Translations under genes and position numbers: made by a program | Notes under the pieces: generated by a model | The model's input: the letters and a program-made list of their open reading frames with translations, nothing else | What the model was told of the DNA's origin: nothing | Database searches by the model: none | From: Staphylococcus sp. | GTDB lineage: Bacteria; Bacteroidota; Bacteroidia; Bacteroidales; Muribaculaceae | NCBI GenBank assembly: GCA_023665865.1 | Contig: JAMPDC010000001.1 | Coordinates: 2,555,659 to 2,619,658, forward strand | Length of the DNA: 64,000 nt | Reading direction: 5' to 3' | In this document: piece by piece, positions 28,573 through 37,802 of the stretch | Numbering within the stretch: the stretch's first letter is position 1 | Layout of the letters: each line of letters opens with the position of its first letter

Positions 28573-31500
28573 TTAATATTCTCCGACTTGGACTATGCGC
28601 CCCGTGGAGTCAATGCGCACTTTGACGGCTTCTTTCATGAGATCAATAGACTGTATTCGTTTCCATGTGACATCACGCAATTCTTTTGGTTCATCTACAG
28701 TAGTCTCAAGATGATGACGGAAGACATAATTTTTAGTTGCGAGTTTCTGTACACGGAAAAGGTTGGGGCTGATAAGAGTATAGTTCGCCGGATCGAGGAG
28801 GTCGATTTCATTCGGGTCAAAGGTCTTGACAGGAATTCCATCGGCTGAAGTCTCATAGCGCGGGAAGACGAGATATTCATTTCGTTTGAGAGTCATGAAG
28901 AACTTCCAACCTTTCTCGCTGCCATAATTACGGTCTATAATCGGCAGTCCGCTAATGGCGCGTGCGGTTGCCTCAAAATATGATATGATAGTTTCCTCCA
29001 TTTTCCCTTGCGTATTCAGGAAGAGAGCGACATGATGGTTTCCGGAAGTCTGCACATAGTCTGTCGGAACCGGATTGCCTTCAGAATCTGTGATGGGATT
29101 TCCGAAATGGTCATGGGCCGAACGTAGAGCGACAACATTCAGTGGTCCGCGAATAGCCACACGTTTTATCGTGATACCTTTCTCCTCGTTGAGATAGATG
29201 GGGTTGGCGTCAAGGTTTGAGAAAGCGTCCTTGGCATTTCCTTCAAATTCAGCAAGTCGCGCTTCGAGAATACGCTGGATACCTTTATCTATAACCTTAT
29301 CTATTTTAAGGGATGGAGATATAGGTGTCCGAGAAGTATAGACCGGTTCCTTATCGACGAGTTTGACTTTTTCAGGGACTTTGGAGAGTTGTATGGGGTC
29401 GAGATAGATGGGATTTTTCGCAAGAGAATTTTTGCCGGTAAAAGCTTTCTTGGGATTGCCGTCAAACTCATCGAGACGACGCTTGAGAGCTTCGCGGACA
29501 GATTTGGACGCAACTCGGGCTATCGTAGCGGCATCCATCTTGCCGTCGATCTTTACTTCGGATGTGACGTAGCGTAGGGAGCGACCGTAGATAGTGTCGT
29601 TATGTAACTGTACACGAGGAGCGAGACATCTGGTCGTTTTCGTGCCTTCGGCGCAACGGGTGCGGTTACGGCTCGTGGTGACAACTGTGTTTTTGGCCTT
29701 GGTTGAGATAAGTATCCCTTCAAGACATTTCTTGGCTTCGGCACGGAACTGTCCGTACGGCATAGGAGGAATGAACCGGAGGTTTCCGTTGGCATCGCGC
29801 GCAAGGTATTTCTTTTCTATACCATAAATCGCACCGTTGCGGTCGCTGCGTGCGGCGAGATTGTTGAGATATTGTATATAGGCCGGGCGTGTGAAGACGA
29901 TGGTGAGTGCATCCATGGCGTGGTGACGGTTATCGTTGCGCTTGGACCAGCCTTCGATTGTGCCGATGACTTTGCCGTCGCGTGTAGTGCGTGACGATGT
30001 CATCCCCGCGCGGTTATATTTATCCCAGTTGAGTTCTTTCATTATGTCAACGAGCCCCCAGTCTTCGCGGAGACGGGCTGTGACGGCTCCATTTGTCGTA
30101 GTGACGCGGTCGGTCACCTGACTGAGAATCTCTGTAGCTTTCCTGGCTATATATTGAGTATTTGTGAGGTCACGGTTGAGGAAGTCGGTCGGGATATCTT
30201 CGCGTCGGCAGAGCAGATTGCGTGCTTTTGCCTTTGAAATCTTGCCGGTCTTGAGGAGATCGTTGACACGGGCGGTATATTGAGCGACTCCATTGGCGCC
30301 ATCTGTTTCCTCGACGTAGTCAATCGCCGTCTTATTGCCCTTGGCAAGGTTGGCCTCGCGTGTTTCGAGAGTCTTGTTGGAATAAGAGTCGTCGAAGAGG
30401 GTGGCTTGCGGAATGATATGCTCGATATTGAAGTCGTTTGAAAAGAGACGTTCTTTTTTAACGAATGTGGAGGAGTAGAGCGTCTTGTAACCATTGCTCG
30501 CCAGTTCCTCATAAAGACGGTATCTGACGATGTCAGTTTGGCTTGGTTTTGAGATGAAGAATGGCGCACCTGCAAGGATATCGGTGATGCGCTTATTGTC
30601 TTTGGTGCGCGTTGCGATATGTTCTGACATTTTCTGGCGCTCTTTGGATGACTTTTTAAGCTCGCGCGCCATTTCAATACGTATCTCGTCAGGTCGGCCG
30701 AAGCGTTGGATGAGGGTGTTGACCACGTTGATGATTTGGTTGAGAATCTTTTCGACAACCGGATTGCGCAGAGAGTTTTTTTCAAGTTGGTCGAGATGGT
30801 CAGTGGAGATTCCGGCGTTATACGCAGAGTGGTTGTAACCGGCGGCAGCTGCAGCATCGCTATACTGCATACCATCGCGCATGTGTGGGAGGAGACGGCG
30901 CATCGCTTTTGCGCTGAGATCAGCATAGTCTGAGTCAAAGACAATAGAGATGAATGGGCGGACAGTCATCTCGTCGAACCCGAAGATCCGGCAGAGGGAT
31001 TTTTCAAGTTTATATGTACCCGTGCGCGAGTCATCGTCCTCCGCTGAATAGAGAAGGTGCCAGAGATGGTAGGCGGGTTGCATTTCGAACTCGTTGCCTT
31101 TGAGATCGGCGTCAAAGAAAAGAATATCAGGATTAATACCCGACATCTTGAGCACTTCACTGACAGCTTTTGCACGTTGCAGACCGTTCAGACCTTTAAG
31201 GACGTCAAGCGAATGACCTGACATTTCAAAGATCTTTTCAGCAGCTTCCAGAAACAGACTCATGGTGTGGTTGCCATTGATTTCCTTGAAGTTCAGACTG
31301 TGACCTTTGCTCTTCGGATAGAGCATGGAGAGGATTTCCTTGTCGGTCATTTTCTCGGAATACTCGAGGTTCTCTGCAAGGAGGAGCTTCTGTTCTTGAG
31401 TAAGCGGAGTGCCATCGATACGCATGTCATTGAGCCGTTGCCACATGCGGAACTGCTGGAAGACCGGCGAGGAGAGAGGCGCGACCTTGGAGCCAACCAA

Positions 31501-32688
31501 ACGGCGTGAGGTGTGGCCGTTGATAGTGACATCAACCATTTTTGATGCCAGTTGGCAGACTGACACTTTGGATTTCTGAGATTTGAGCGGACGCTGATAG
31601 AAAATCGTATGTTCCTTGATCTCTTTTTTGAGCTCAGGAGTCAGTTCTGGATGAAATTTGGACTGGGTTTCCCAGATTGTCTCGAATTCATCCTCATAAT
31701 CCTTGCGGAAGAAGGCCTGATTTCGGAACGAATGGTGAGGATTGTCAGAAAGAATACGCCATTTGTATTGCCCGATGGTCTCGCCTGACATAACAAGCTC
31801 TTTGCTTCGTTCGCTCATATCGCTGAGCAATCCACTCGACGATGAGATGGCACCATTGAGCTTGGACAGGACAACTCCAAGTTGCTCGCCGTCGAGCTGC
31901 GAATCAAGGCCTTTGACACGCCATTGACATTCTTCTATCTTTTTTGCATTGTCGCGGGCAGAAGCGCGTTTGAGCCCTTGTAAGTTCAAGTGTGAAGCCA
32001 GAATAGCCCAAGTCTTGCTTTCATTTTTCCCTGCGAGCTGCGCCTGTATATCGGCAGGGAGTGAGGGATGGAATTTCATCTGAGTGGCAAGAATCTTGTC
32101 GAACTCTTCCTGAAGGTCAGACTTGTAATACTGCGGCATTTTCTTCTGCCCGCTCTCATAAAGTTCCAGGCTATATTGTCCCGGAGTGAGTCCACGGGAC
32201 TTTAGTGTTTTGGCGAGATCGATTGCATCAAAACTTTGACCTTCCTCCGGATTTGAGATTTTGCGGCTGCTTCTGTAGCCACGCTTTTTATTCAGCATGA
32301 GCAGGACGAGAGCGAGCTCTTTAAGGCTGATTTCCTCAGATGCAGCTTTGGCTCGAAGAGCATAGGAGGTATGGGTGCAGCGCGATCCTGCTTCAATCAA
32401 TGAGGAATTGCTGTCTAACCAACCTGCGTTTTTGAAAATCTGAATAAGATTCTTCCTGCGTAGGATGAAGCGTTGGAGTCTTCGGCGCATTCCTCGGTTT
32501 ATGCGCCTGCCAGTATTGACCGAACAACTTTTCCCAAGAGAAAAATCGTTGATTATGGAGGTGGATATATTATAGGTACGCGCGCCTGCGCCAAGAATTT
32601 TTGCCGGTTCAGTAAAGTCAACTGATTCAAGGATTGCAGCCCAACCGGTGCTGGCAACACCTGCATCAAGGCCAAAAACGAGTCTCAT
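28573..32688 (-). CDS. cas9: CRISPR-associated endonuclease Cas9, type II-C, large form
   Basis: 1371 residues, within the large Bacteroidetes II-C class (about 1350-1450) rather than the 1000-1100 of Neisseria-type II-C. Nuclease residues are intact: RuvC-I GLDAGVASTGWA with Asp8; an arginine-rich bridge helix (RRINRGMRRRLQRFILRRKN, residues about 61-80); RuvC-II IRIEMARE with Glu672; HNH NIEHIIPQ with His757 followed by N and K of the HNH fold; RuvC-III NRHHAMDA with His922, His923 and Asp926. The C-terminal wedge/PAM-interacting part carries two related segments starting at Arg1071 and Arg1144. It cleaves crRNA-matched DNA with the tracrRNA encoded just upstream, and has its own consensus promoter. 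Confidence 0.97.
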   Translation of the reverse strand: MRLVFGLDAGVASTGWAAILESVDFTEPAKILGAGARTYNISTSIINDFSLGKSCSVNTGRRINRGMRRRLQRFILRRKNLIQIFKNAGWLDSNSSLIEAGSRCTHTSYALRAKAASEEISLKELALVLLMLNKKRGYRSSRKISNPEEGQSFDAIDLAKTLKSRGLTPGQYSLELYESGQKKMPQYYKSDLQEEFDKILATQMKFHPSLPADIQAQLAGKNESKTWAILASHLNLQGLKRASARDNAKKIEECQWRVKGLDSQLDGEQLGVVLSKLNGAISSSSGLLSDMSERSKELVMSGETIGQYKWRILSDNPHHSFRNQAFFRKDYEDEFETIWETQSKFHPELTPELKKEIKEHTIFYQRPLKSQKSKVSVCQLASKMVDVTINGHTSRRLVGSKVAPLSSPVFQQFRMWQRLNDMRIDGTPLTQEQKLLLAENLEYSEKMTDKEILSMLYPKSKGHSLNFKEINGNHTMSLFLEAAEKIFEMSGHSLDVLKGLNGLQRAKAVSEVLKMSGINPDILFFDADLKGNEFEMQPAYHLWHLLYSAEDDDSRTGTYKLEKSLCRIFGFDEMTVRPFISIVFDSDYADLSAKAMRRLLPHMRDGMQYSDAAAAAGYNHSAYNAGISTDHLDQLEKNSLRNPVVEKILNQIINVVNTLIQRFGRPDEIRIEMARELKKSSKERQKMSEHIATRTKDNKRITDILAGAPFFISKPSQTDIVRYRLYEELASNGYKTLYSSTFVKKERLFSNDFNIEHIIPQATLFDDSYSNKTLETREANLAKGNKTAIDYVEETDGANGVAQYTARVNDLLKTGKISKAKARNLLCRREDIPTDFLNRDLTNTQYIARKATEILSQVTDRVTTTNGAVTARLREDWGLVDIMKELNWDKYNRAGMTSSRTTRDGKVIGTIEGWSKRNDNRHHAMDALTIVFTRPAYIQYLNNLAARSDRNGAIYGIEKKYLARDANGNLRFIPPMPYGQFRAEAKKCLEGILISTKAKNTVVTTSRNRTRCAEGTKTTRCLAPRVQLHNDTIYGRSLRYVTSEVKIDGKMDAATIARVASKSVREALKRRLDEFDGNPKKAFTGKNSLAKNPIYLDPIQLSKVPEKVKLVDKEPVYTSRTPISPSLKIDKVIDKGIQRILEARLAEFEGNAKDAFSNLDANPIYLNEEKGITIKRVAIRGPLNVVALRSAHDHFGNPITDSEGNPVPTDYVQTSGNHHVALFLNTQGKMEETIISYFEATARAISGLPIIDRNYGSEKGWKFFMTLKRNEYLVFPRYETSADGIPVKTFDPNEIDLLDPANYTLISPNLFRVQKLATKNYVFRHHLETTVDEPKELRDVTWKRIQSIDLMKEAVKVRIDSTGRIVQVGEY

Positions 32689-32739
32689 GTTGGGTAAATA
32701 AGGTGATGTAGGGGTGAGGGTCAGTTATATTTTTATTCA

Positions 32740-32771
32740 CAAATATAGCTTAAATATTTGGAAATCACAAA
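32740..32771 (-). promoter_or_regulatory. Consensus promoter of cas9
   Basis: On the minus strand: TTTG (complement of 32768-32771), exactly 20 bp, TATATTTG (complement of 32740-32747). Predicts a leader of about 45 nt. It overlaps the tracrRNA promoter by 15 bp. Confidence 0.8.
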
Positions 32772-32788
32772 ATAATTATATAACTTCG
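32757..32788 (+). promoter_or_regulatory. Promoter of the tracrRNA
   Basis: TTTG at 32757-32760, exactly 20 bp, TAACTTCG at 32781-32788 (one mismatch to TAnnTTTG). The predicted start, about 32794, falls immediately before the anti-repeat. Confidence 0.75.
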
Positions 32789-32794
32789 CTGCTA

Positions 32795-32870
32795 CAAAAA
32801 ATGAAGCAATTCACAATAAGGATTATTCCGTTGTGAAAACATCTATGGCGGCGAAAGTCGCCATTTTTTT
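32795..32870 (+). ncRNA. tracrRNA of the type II-C system
   Basis: Bases 32796-32816 (AAAAAATGAAGCAATTCACAA) are complementary to the first part of the CRISPR repeat with one single-base gap, forming the anti-repeat. A short nexus-like element follows (GGATTATTCC, 32820-32829), then GTTGTGAAAAC. The RNA ends in a terminator hairpin at 32845-32864, ATGGCGGC/GTCGCCAT with a GAAA tetraloop, and seven T. Size about 76 nt. It is transcribed away from cas9. Confidence 0.88.
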
Positions 32871-32900
32871 GTCTGTACCTCAACTTTGACAAAAAATAAA

Positions 32901-32926
32901 GAGCTAAATCATCAATGATTTAGCTC
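32901..32926 (-). terminator. Terminator of tRNA-Gln(CUG)
   Basis: A perfect 12-bp inverted repeat (GAGCTAAATCAT with ATGATTTAGCTC) is followed on the minus strand by TTTATTTTTTG. It also carries T-rich sequence on the plus strand and may back up the tracrRNA terminator. Confidence 0.8.
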
Positions 32927-32936
32927 TTTATTTGTG

Positions 32937-33007
32937 TTGCCTTGGAAGGATTCGAACCCTCACAGGCGGAACCAGAATCCGACGTGCTACCATTACACCA
33001 CAAGGCA
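32937..33007 (-). tRNA. tRNA-Gln (anticodon CUG)
   Basis: 71 nt without CCA on the minus strand. The 7-bp acceptor (TGCCTTG/CAAGGCA), D arm (GTGTAATGGTAGCAC, identical to the other tRNA-Gln), anticodon loop TTCTGGT giving CUG, and T loop GGTTCGAATCC are present. It points toward the CRISPR-Cas locus, opposite to the tRNA-Gln at the other end. Confidence 0.95.
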
Positions 33008-33057
33008 ATTTTTATGTCTTTGTCAGAAGGTCTATGGGTTATTTCCTTTTGACGGTG

Positions 33058-33089
33058 CAAAGGTAGGGGTAATTTTTGAACCCTGCAAA
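33058..33089 (-). promoter_or_regulatory. Consensus promoter of tRNA-Gln(CUG)
   Basis: On the minus strand: TTTG (complement of 33086-33089), exactly 20 bp, TACCTTTG (complement of 33058-33065). Confidence 0.85.
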
Positions 33090-33390
33090 TTTTTTGACAA
33101 CTTTTTTTGATAAAAATAGCTATTAATTTTTAATTTGTTGATATGCGGTGGTTTATGCGAAGGCTCAAAATGAGCGGTTTTTTAAGACAAATCATTGTAT
33201 GATGTAAGTGAGGGTGAAATCTTATTTACGTTCAATATTGCTATGCTGTTTTCAAAGTGTCGAAATTTGTGCAGTCGTGAATGGGTTTGACATAGGTGAT
33301 GATTATGCAAATTAATATGTGTAAATATAGGTAATAGAGATGTATGTTAAAATAGAGGAATGATTTGATTGTAATTTAAAATAAAAAACC
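33090..33390. other. AT-rich intergenic stretch before hisG
   Basis: No ORF I can support. The only structure seen is a short hairpin GCTCA/TGAGC with a T-run at about 33164-33182. Confidence 0.5.
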
Positions 33391-33398
33391 TAACTTTG
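33391..33398 (+). promoter_or_regulatory. -7 box (TAACTTTG) of the his operon
   Basis: Exact TAnnTTTG, 30 bp before the hisG ATG. The nearest TTTG (33364-33367) is 23 bp upstream, slightly further than usual. Confidence 0.6.
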
Positions 33399-33428
33399 CG
33401 CACGAAATTCTAAGGAAAAAGATTGATT

Positions 33429-34280
33429 ATGTTACGAATTGCAATACAAGCTAAAGGCCGTCTCAATGAGAAGACCATGGCTCTGCTTTCTGATGCCGGC
33501 ATCACGGCATCGGTTGGAAGCCGGTCATTAATCGCTCATGCGAAGGGGTTTCCGGTTGATTTACTGTTGCTGCGTGATGATGATATTCCGCAGGCAGTGG
33601 CGATGGGTACGGCTGATTTGGGAATTGTCGGTTATAATGAGGTTGCTGAAAAAGGTGTCAATGTCGATAAGATTCTCGATCTTGGATTCGGCGGTTGCCG
33701 TCTAAGCCTCGCAGTACCCCGTGAATCGGACTATAAGGACTTGGGTTGGTTCAATGGCAAGCGCATTGCTACTTCATACCCTCGGATCCTCTCTTCGTTT
33801 CTTGACGATAATGGAATCAAGGCTGAAATCCACACTATCACCGGATCGGTTGAGATTGCTCCGGCGGTTGGTATGGCTGATTCGATATTTGATATTGTGT
33901 CATCGGGTGGCACACTGATTCAGAATGGCCTTGTCGAAGTGAAGACAGTGTTGAATTCGCAGGCCGTATTGATTGCCAGTCCATCGCTCTCTGAAGAGAA
34001 ACGCATCGAGCTTGATAAGTTATGTTTTCGCTTTCGCTCCATCATCGAGAGCCGTGGCATGAAATATGTGCTCATGAATCTGCCAAAAGCATCGCTTGAT
34101 GCCGCATTGGAAATCCTGCCGGGCATGAAGAGTCCTACTGTGCTTCATCTTGCCGATCCTGAGTGGCTCTCGATTCATGCAGTCATTCCGGAGTCACAGT
34201 TGTGGGAACGCATTGAGCGGCTCAAAGAGATCGGTGCGGAGGATATTCTTGTGCTCATGCTTGAAAATATTGTGAAGTAG
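33429..34280 (+). CDS. hisG: ATP phosphoribosyltransferase, long form
   Basis: 283 residues from the ATG at 33429; a TTG two codons upstream is in frame but unlikely. It catalyses the first step of histidine synthesis, from ATP and PRPP. The start MLRIAIQAKGRLNEKTM and the segment DSIFDIVSSGGTLIQNGL are typical. The length shows the long, HisZ-independent form with a C-terminal ACT-like regulatory domain (residues about 210-283) for feedback by histidine. First gene of the operon; hisD starts 2 bp after its stop. Confidence 0.95.
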   Translation: MLRIAIQAKGRLNEKTMALLSDAGITASVGSRSLIAHAKGFPVDLLLLRDDDIPQAVAMGTADLGIVGYNEVAEKGVNVDKILDLGFGGCRLSLAVPRESDYKDLGWFNGKRIATSYPRILSSFLDDNGIKAEIHTITGSVEIAPAVGMADSIFDIVSSGGTLIQNGLVEVKTVLNSQAVLIASPSLSEEKRIELDKLCFRFRSIIESRGMKYVLMNLPKASLDAALEILPGMKSPTVLHLADPEWLSIHAVIPESQLWERIERLKEIGAEDILVLMLENIVK

Positions 34281-34282
34281 AG

Positions 34283-35557
34283 ATGAAAATATTTGTCAAT
34301 CCATCACGTCAGACATGGGATAAGCTGACAGTCCGTAACATACCGGATGATCCTGCTGTCAGCGACGCTGTCGCGTCGATTATATCTCAGGTTCGAGAGC
34401 ATGGAGACGCAGCGCTGCGTGAGATGGCTCTGAAATTTGACGGTGCGGAACTGGAGTCGCTTGAAGTTTCAGCGGCAGAGATTGCCGAAGCGTGTGCGAA
34501 AGTCAGTGAAGAGGTCAAGGCTGCCATAATGGTCGCTAAGGAAAACATCACTAAGTTTCATGAGTCGCAGCGCCCGGCTGAGGTTGACATCGAGACTCTT
34601 CCAGGTGTAAGATGTGTTCAGAGGCCGGTTGCTATCGAGAGGGTCGGTCTATACATACCAGGAGGACAGGCCCCGTTGTTCTCGACAGTGTTGATGCTTG
34701 CATGTCCCGCCAAGATTGCCGGTTGCAAGGAGGTCATTCTGTGCACACCGCAGAGTGGGCGTCATCCTATTGCACCGGAGATTCTTTATACGGCAGCAAT
34801 ATGCGGCATAGACAAGATCTATCGTGTCGGAGGTGCTCAAGCCATCGCGGCCATGGCTCTCGGTACGGAGACAATCAGTCGTGTAGACAAGATTTTTGGT
34901 CCGGGTAACCGCTTTGTGACAAAAGCCAAGCAGCAACTCTCCTCAGTAGTGGCTATTGATATGCCTGCCGGTCCGAGCGAGGTACTTGTGATGGCCGACA
35001 GCAGCGCAAATCCGTGTTTTATCGCCGCAGACCTTCTCTCGCAGGCCGAGCACGGTCGTGACAGTCAGGCTATACTCGTCTGTGATTCAGAAAGCCTGGC
35101 CACAAGGGTCGACGCTGAAGTAAATTGCTTGAGCGGTCAACTGAAGCGCGTGGAATCAGTCGAAGGGTCATTGTCCCACAGCCGCATAATTGTCCTGACG
35201 GATAGAAATGAAATGTTGGACTTTGTCAATAGCTATGCACCTGAACACCTGATAATCTCCATGCGTGATGCCTGGGGTGTGGCCGACGGAGTCAGAGCCG
35301 CGGGCAGTGTATTCATCGGCAACTATTCTCCTGAAAGTGCCGGGGACTATGCTTCCGGAACCAACCACACGCTTCCAACAAGCGCATGGGCCCGATCATA
35401 CAGTGGTGTGAACCTCGACAGTTTCCTCCGTAAAATTACTTATCAGGAACTTTCGCGCGAGGGCCTCGCATTGCTTGCCCCCACTATTGTCACGATGGCC
35501 GATGCAGAGGGGCTCGATGCTCATGCACTTGCTGTGAAAATAAGAATCTCAGAGTGA
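34283..35557 (+). CDS. hisD: Histidinol dehydrogenase
   Basis: 424 residues. A zinc enzyme catalysing the last two oxidations from histidinol to histidine with NAD. Family segments: VGLYIPGGQAPLFSTVLMLA, VGGAQAIAAMALGT, IFGPGNRFVTKAK, MPAGPSEVLVMAD, DLLSQAEHGRDSQAIL with catalytic and zinc residues, and the C-terminal SGTNHTLPT. Length is normal. It nearly abuts hisG. Confidence 0.97.
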   Translation: MKIFVNPSRQTWDKLTVRNIPDDPAVSDAVASIISQVREHGDAALREMALKFDGAELESLEVSAAEIAEACAKVSEEVKAAIMVAKENITKFHESQRPAEVDIETLPGVRCVQRPVAIERVGLYIPGGQAPLFSTVLMLACPAKIAGCKEVILCTPQSGRHPIAPEILYTAAICGIDKIYRVGGAQAIAAMALGTETISRVDKIFGPGNRFVTKAKQQLSSVVAIDMPAGPSEVLVMADSSANPCFIAADLLSQAEHGRDSQAILVCDSESLATRVDAEVNCLSGQLKRVESVEGSLSHSRIIVLTDRNEMLDFVNSYAPEHLIISMRDAWGVADGVRAAGSVFIGNYSPESAGDYASGTNHTLPTSAWARSYSGVNLDSFLRKITYQELSREGLALLAPTIVTMADAEGLDAHALAVKIRISE

Positions 35558-35658
35558 GAAGACCGAAACGGTCAACATTGATGAAGATATATAATTAGTA
35601 CGATCCCGGTTGTCTTAATAAGATTCACGCAATTTTTTTGATACACATACATAATATA

Positions 35659-36699
35659 ATGAAGAATATGAATCCTCTTGAATTGGTGCGTCCCAACATC
35701 CTTGCCCTTGAACCATATTCGACGGCTCGTGATGAGTTTAAAGGTGGAGATATATCCGTGTGGCTTGATGCTAACGAGAGCCCTTATGACTCAGGGCTCA
35801 ACCGTTATCCCGATCCGCATCAGAAGCAGCTTAAAGAGGCCATCTCCCGTCTGAAAGGGATCGATGGGAGGCTGATCTTCATCGGAGGAGCGGGTAGTGA
35901 CGAGGCTATTGATTTGGTATATAGGATATTTTGTCGACCGGGTATCGACAATGTCATATCAATTTCACCAACCTATGGAGTCTATGAAGTCAGTGCCGAC
36001 ATCAATGATGTTGAAGTGCGCAAGGTCGAGCTGGGGGAGGACTATTCCCTGCCTGTCGATGCTTTGCTCGCCGCTGCCGACGAGAATAGTAAAGTTATGT
36101 GGATCTGTTCTCCCAACAATCCGACCGGCAATGCCTTCCCTCCTGCTGAGATACTCAGGTTAGTGAATGAATTCCGAGGCATGGTGGTTGTCGATGAAGC
36201 TTACATCGATTTCTCACCTTATCCATCGCTGCTTAATGTACTTAACGAGAACCCTAATCTAATTGTCATGCAAACTTTCTCGAAGGCATGGGGCATGGCC
36301 TCGCTCCGCATGGGCATGGCCTTTGCCTCGCCCGAGATCGCAGATTTGTTTGCGAGAGTCAAATATCCTTACAATGTCAACGGGCCTACTCAATTGGAGT
36401 TGTTCCGGCGAATTACGGAGACCGATATCTCTGATAATGTCACTGAAATCAAAGCCGGGCGCAAATTTCTGATGGAGAATCTCCCGCTTTTGTCAGTGGT
36501 GAAGAGGGTATATCATTCCGATGCCAATTTTCTTCTTGTCAAGGTCGAGGATCCTGACGGGCTTTACGACTATCTCGTCGGCCACGGCGTTATAGTCCGC
36601 AATCGCAACAAAGTGAAAGGTTGTGCCGGATGTCTGCGCATAACTGTTGGTACGCCCGGGGAAAATGAGCGTGTTTTGGAATTAATTAATAAATTTTGA
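35659..36699 (+). CDS. hisC: Histidinol-phosphate aminotransferase
   Basis: 346 residues from the ATG at 35659 ([14 protein letters not shown]). An upstream ATA start at 35638 is not credible. A PLP fold type I enzyme: [24 protein letters not shown] and [14 protein letters not shown], whose Lys forms the Schiff base. It transfers an amino group to imidazole acetol phosphate. There is a 101-bp gap after hisD, with no promoter recognised in it. Its stop lies 3 bp before the hisB ATG. Confidence 0.95.
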   Translation: MKNMNPLELVRPNILALEPYSTARDEFKGGDISVWLDANESPYDSGLNRYPDPHQKQLKEAISRLKGIDGRLIFIGGAGSDEAIDLVYRIFCRPGIDNVISISPTYGVYEVSADINDVEVRKVELGEDYSLPVDALLAAADENSKVMWICSPNNPTGNAFPPAEILRLVNEFRGMVVVDEAYIDFSPYPSLLNVLNENPNLIVMQTFSKAWGMASLRMGMAFASPEIADLFARVKYPYNVNGPTQLELFRRITETDISDNVTEIKAGRKFLMENLPLLSVVKRVYHSDANFLLVKVEDPDGLYDYLVGHGVIVRNRNKVKGCAGCLRITVGTPGENERVLELINKF

Positions 36700-36701
36700 C
36701 G

Positions 36702-37802
36702 ATGAAAAAGAAAGCGATATTTATTGACCGCGACGGTACTGTCATAAAGGAACCGGCCGACGAGCAGATCGACTCCCTTGAGAAGCTTGAGTTCGTCCCG
36801 GGGGCCATTTCAGGTCTACGTTCGCTCATGAACCGTGGCTATGATCTGGTGATGGTTTCAAATCAGGATGGCCTCGGTACTGATTCTTTCCCGGAAGAAA
36901 CATTCTGGCCTGCCCACAACCGCATGCTCTCGACGCTTGATGGAGAAGGAGTCAGATTTGATAATATTTTGATCGACCGTTCTTTTCCCGAAGACAATGC
37001 TCCGACACGCAAACCACGCACCGGTATGTTGACGGACTATATGGACGGCAGCTATGATCTGGGGGCAAGTTTTGTGATCGGCGACAGGCTTACAGATGTC
37101 GAACTCGCCCGAAATCTCGGTGCGCGCGGCATCCTCATAGCCTCTCAGTCCGACAGTTCACCTGACGGTTGCGAACTTGTCACTGACAACTGGGAAGAGA
37201 TCTCACGTCATATACTTTCGTCAGACAGATGTGTGACGGTCGAGCGTAATACGTCGGAGACTCAGATCTCGCTCACTCTTGATCTTGACGGACATGGCGG
37301 TTCAGCTATCGACAGCGGCCTGAAATTTTTTGACCACATGCTATGGCAGATTCCTCATCATGCCGGAGTCTCTCTCAATCTCGTCTGTCACGGAGATCTT
37401 TGTGTTGACGAACATCATAGCATGGAGGACATAGCTATCGCTCTCGGAGAGGCCGTCAATAGAGCTCTCGGATCGAAGCGTGGCATTGACCGCTACGGTT
37501 TCGTGCTGCCGATGGATGAATGTCAGGCCATGGTGCTGATAGATTTCGGTGGCCGTGCCGATTTCGTGTGGGACGTCGAGTTTACACGGGAATATATTGG
37601 CGATACACCTACTGAAATGTACCGTCACTTTTTCAAATCGCTCTGTGTGGCCATGAAATGCAATCTCCATATCTCAGCCCGAGGCGAAAACAATCATCAT
37701 TTAATCGAGGGAGTGTTCAAGGCATTTGCACGCGCGTTGCGTATGGCCATCAGACGCGACGTGTTCAGCTATTCGCTCCCGTCAAGCAAAGGTCTTCTAT
37801 GA
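36702..37802 (+). CDS. hisB: Bifunctional histidinol-phosphatase / imidazoleglycerol-phosphate dehydratase
   Basis: 366 residues from the ATG at 36702; an in-frame TTG at 36696 overlapping hisC is less likely. The N-terminal HAD phosphatase (residues about 1-165) shows FIDRDGTVI and VSNQDGLGT. The C-terminal IGPD domain (about 175-366) shows [32 protein letters not shown] and the mirrored metal-binding [15 protein letters not shown]. The fusion is the enterobacterial/Bacteroidetes form and supplies two pathway steps. It overlaps hisH by 4 bp. Confidence 0.95.
   Translation: MKKKAIFIDRDGTVIKEPADEQIDSLEKLEFVPGAISGLRSLMNRGYDLVMVSNQDGLGTDSFPEETFWPAHNRMLSTLDGEGVRFDNILIDRSFPEDNAPTRKPRTGMLTDYMDGSYDLGASFVIGDRLTDVELARNLGARGILIASQSDSSPDGCELVTDNWEEISRHILSSDRCVTVERNTSETQISLTLDLDGHGGSAIDSGLKFFDHMLWQIPHHAGVSLNLVCHGDLCVDEHHSMEDIAIALGEAVNRALGSKRGIDRYGFVLPMDECQAMVLIDFGGRADFVWDVEFTREYIGDTPTEMYRHFFKSLCVAMKCNLHISARGENNHHLIEGVFKAFARALRMAIRRDVFSYSLPSSKGLL

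Noticed and set aside
27101-32688. csn2 or cas4 genes, which would make the system II-A or II-B
   Set aside because: Only cas9, cas1 and cas2 are present between the array and the tracrRNA.
37658-37798. 47-codon N-terminal extension of hisH
   Set aside because: It lies entirely within hisB in another frame; the ATG overlapping the hisB stop gives the normal HisH N-terminus.
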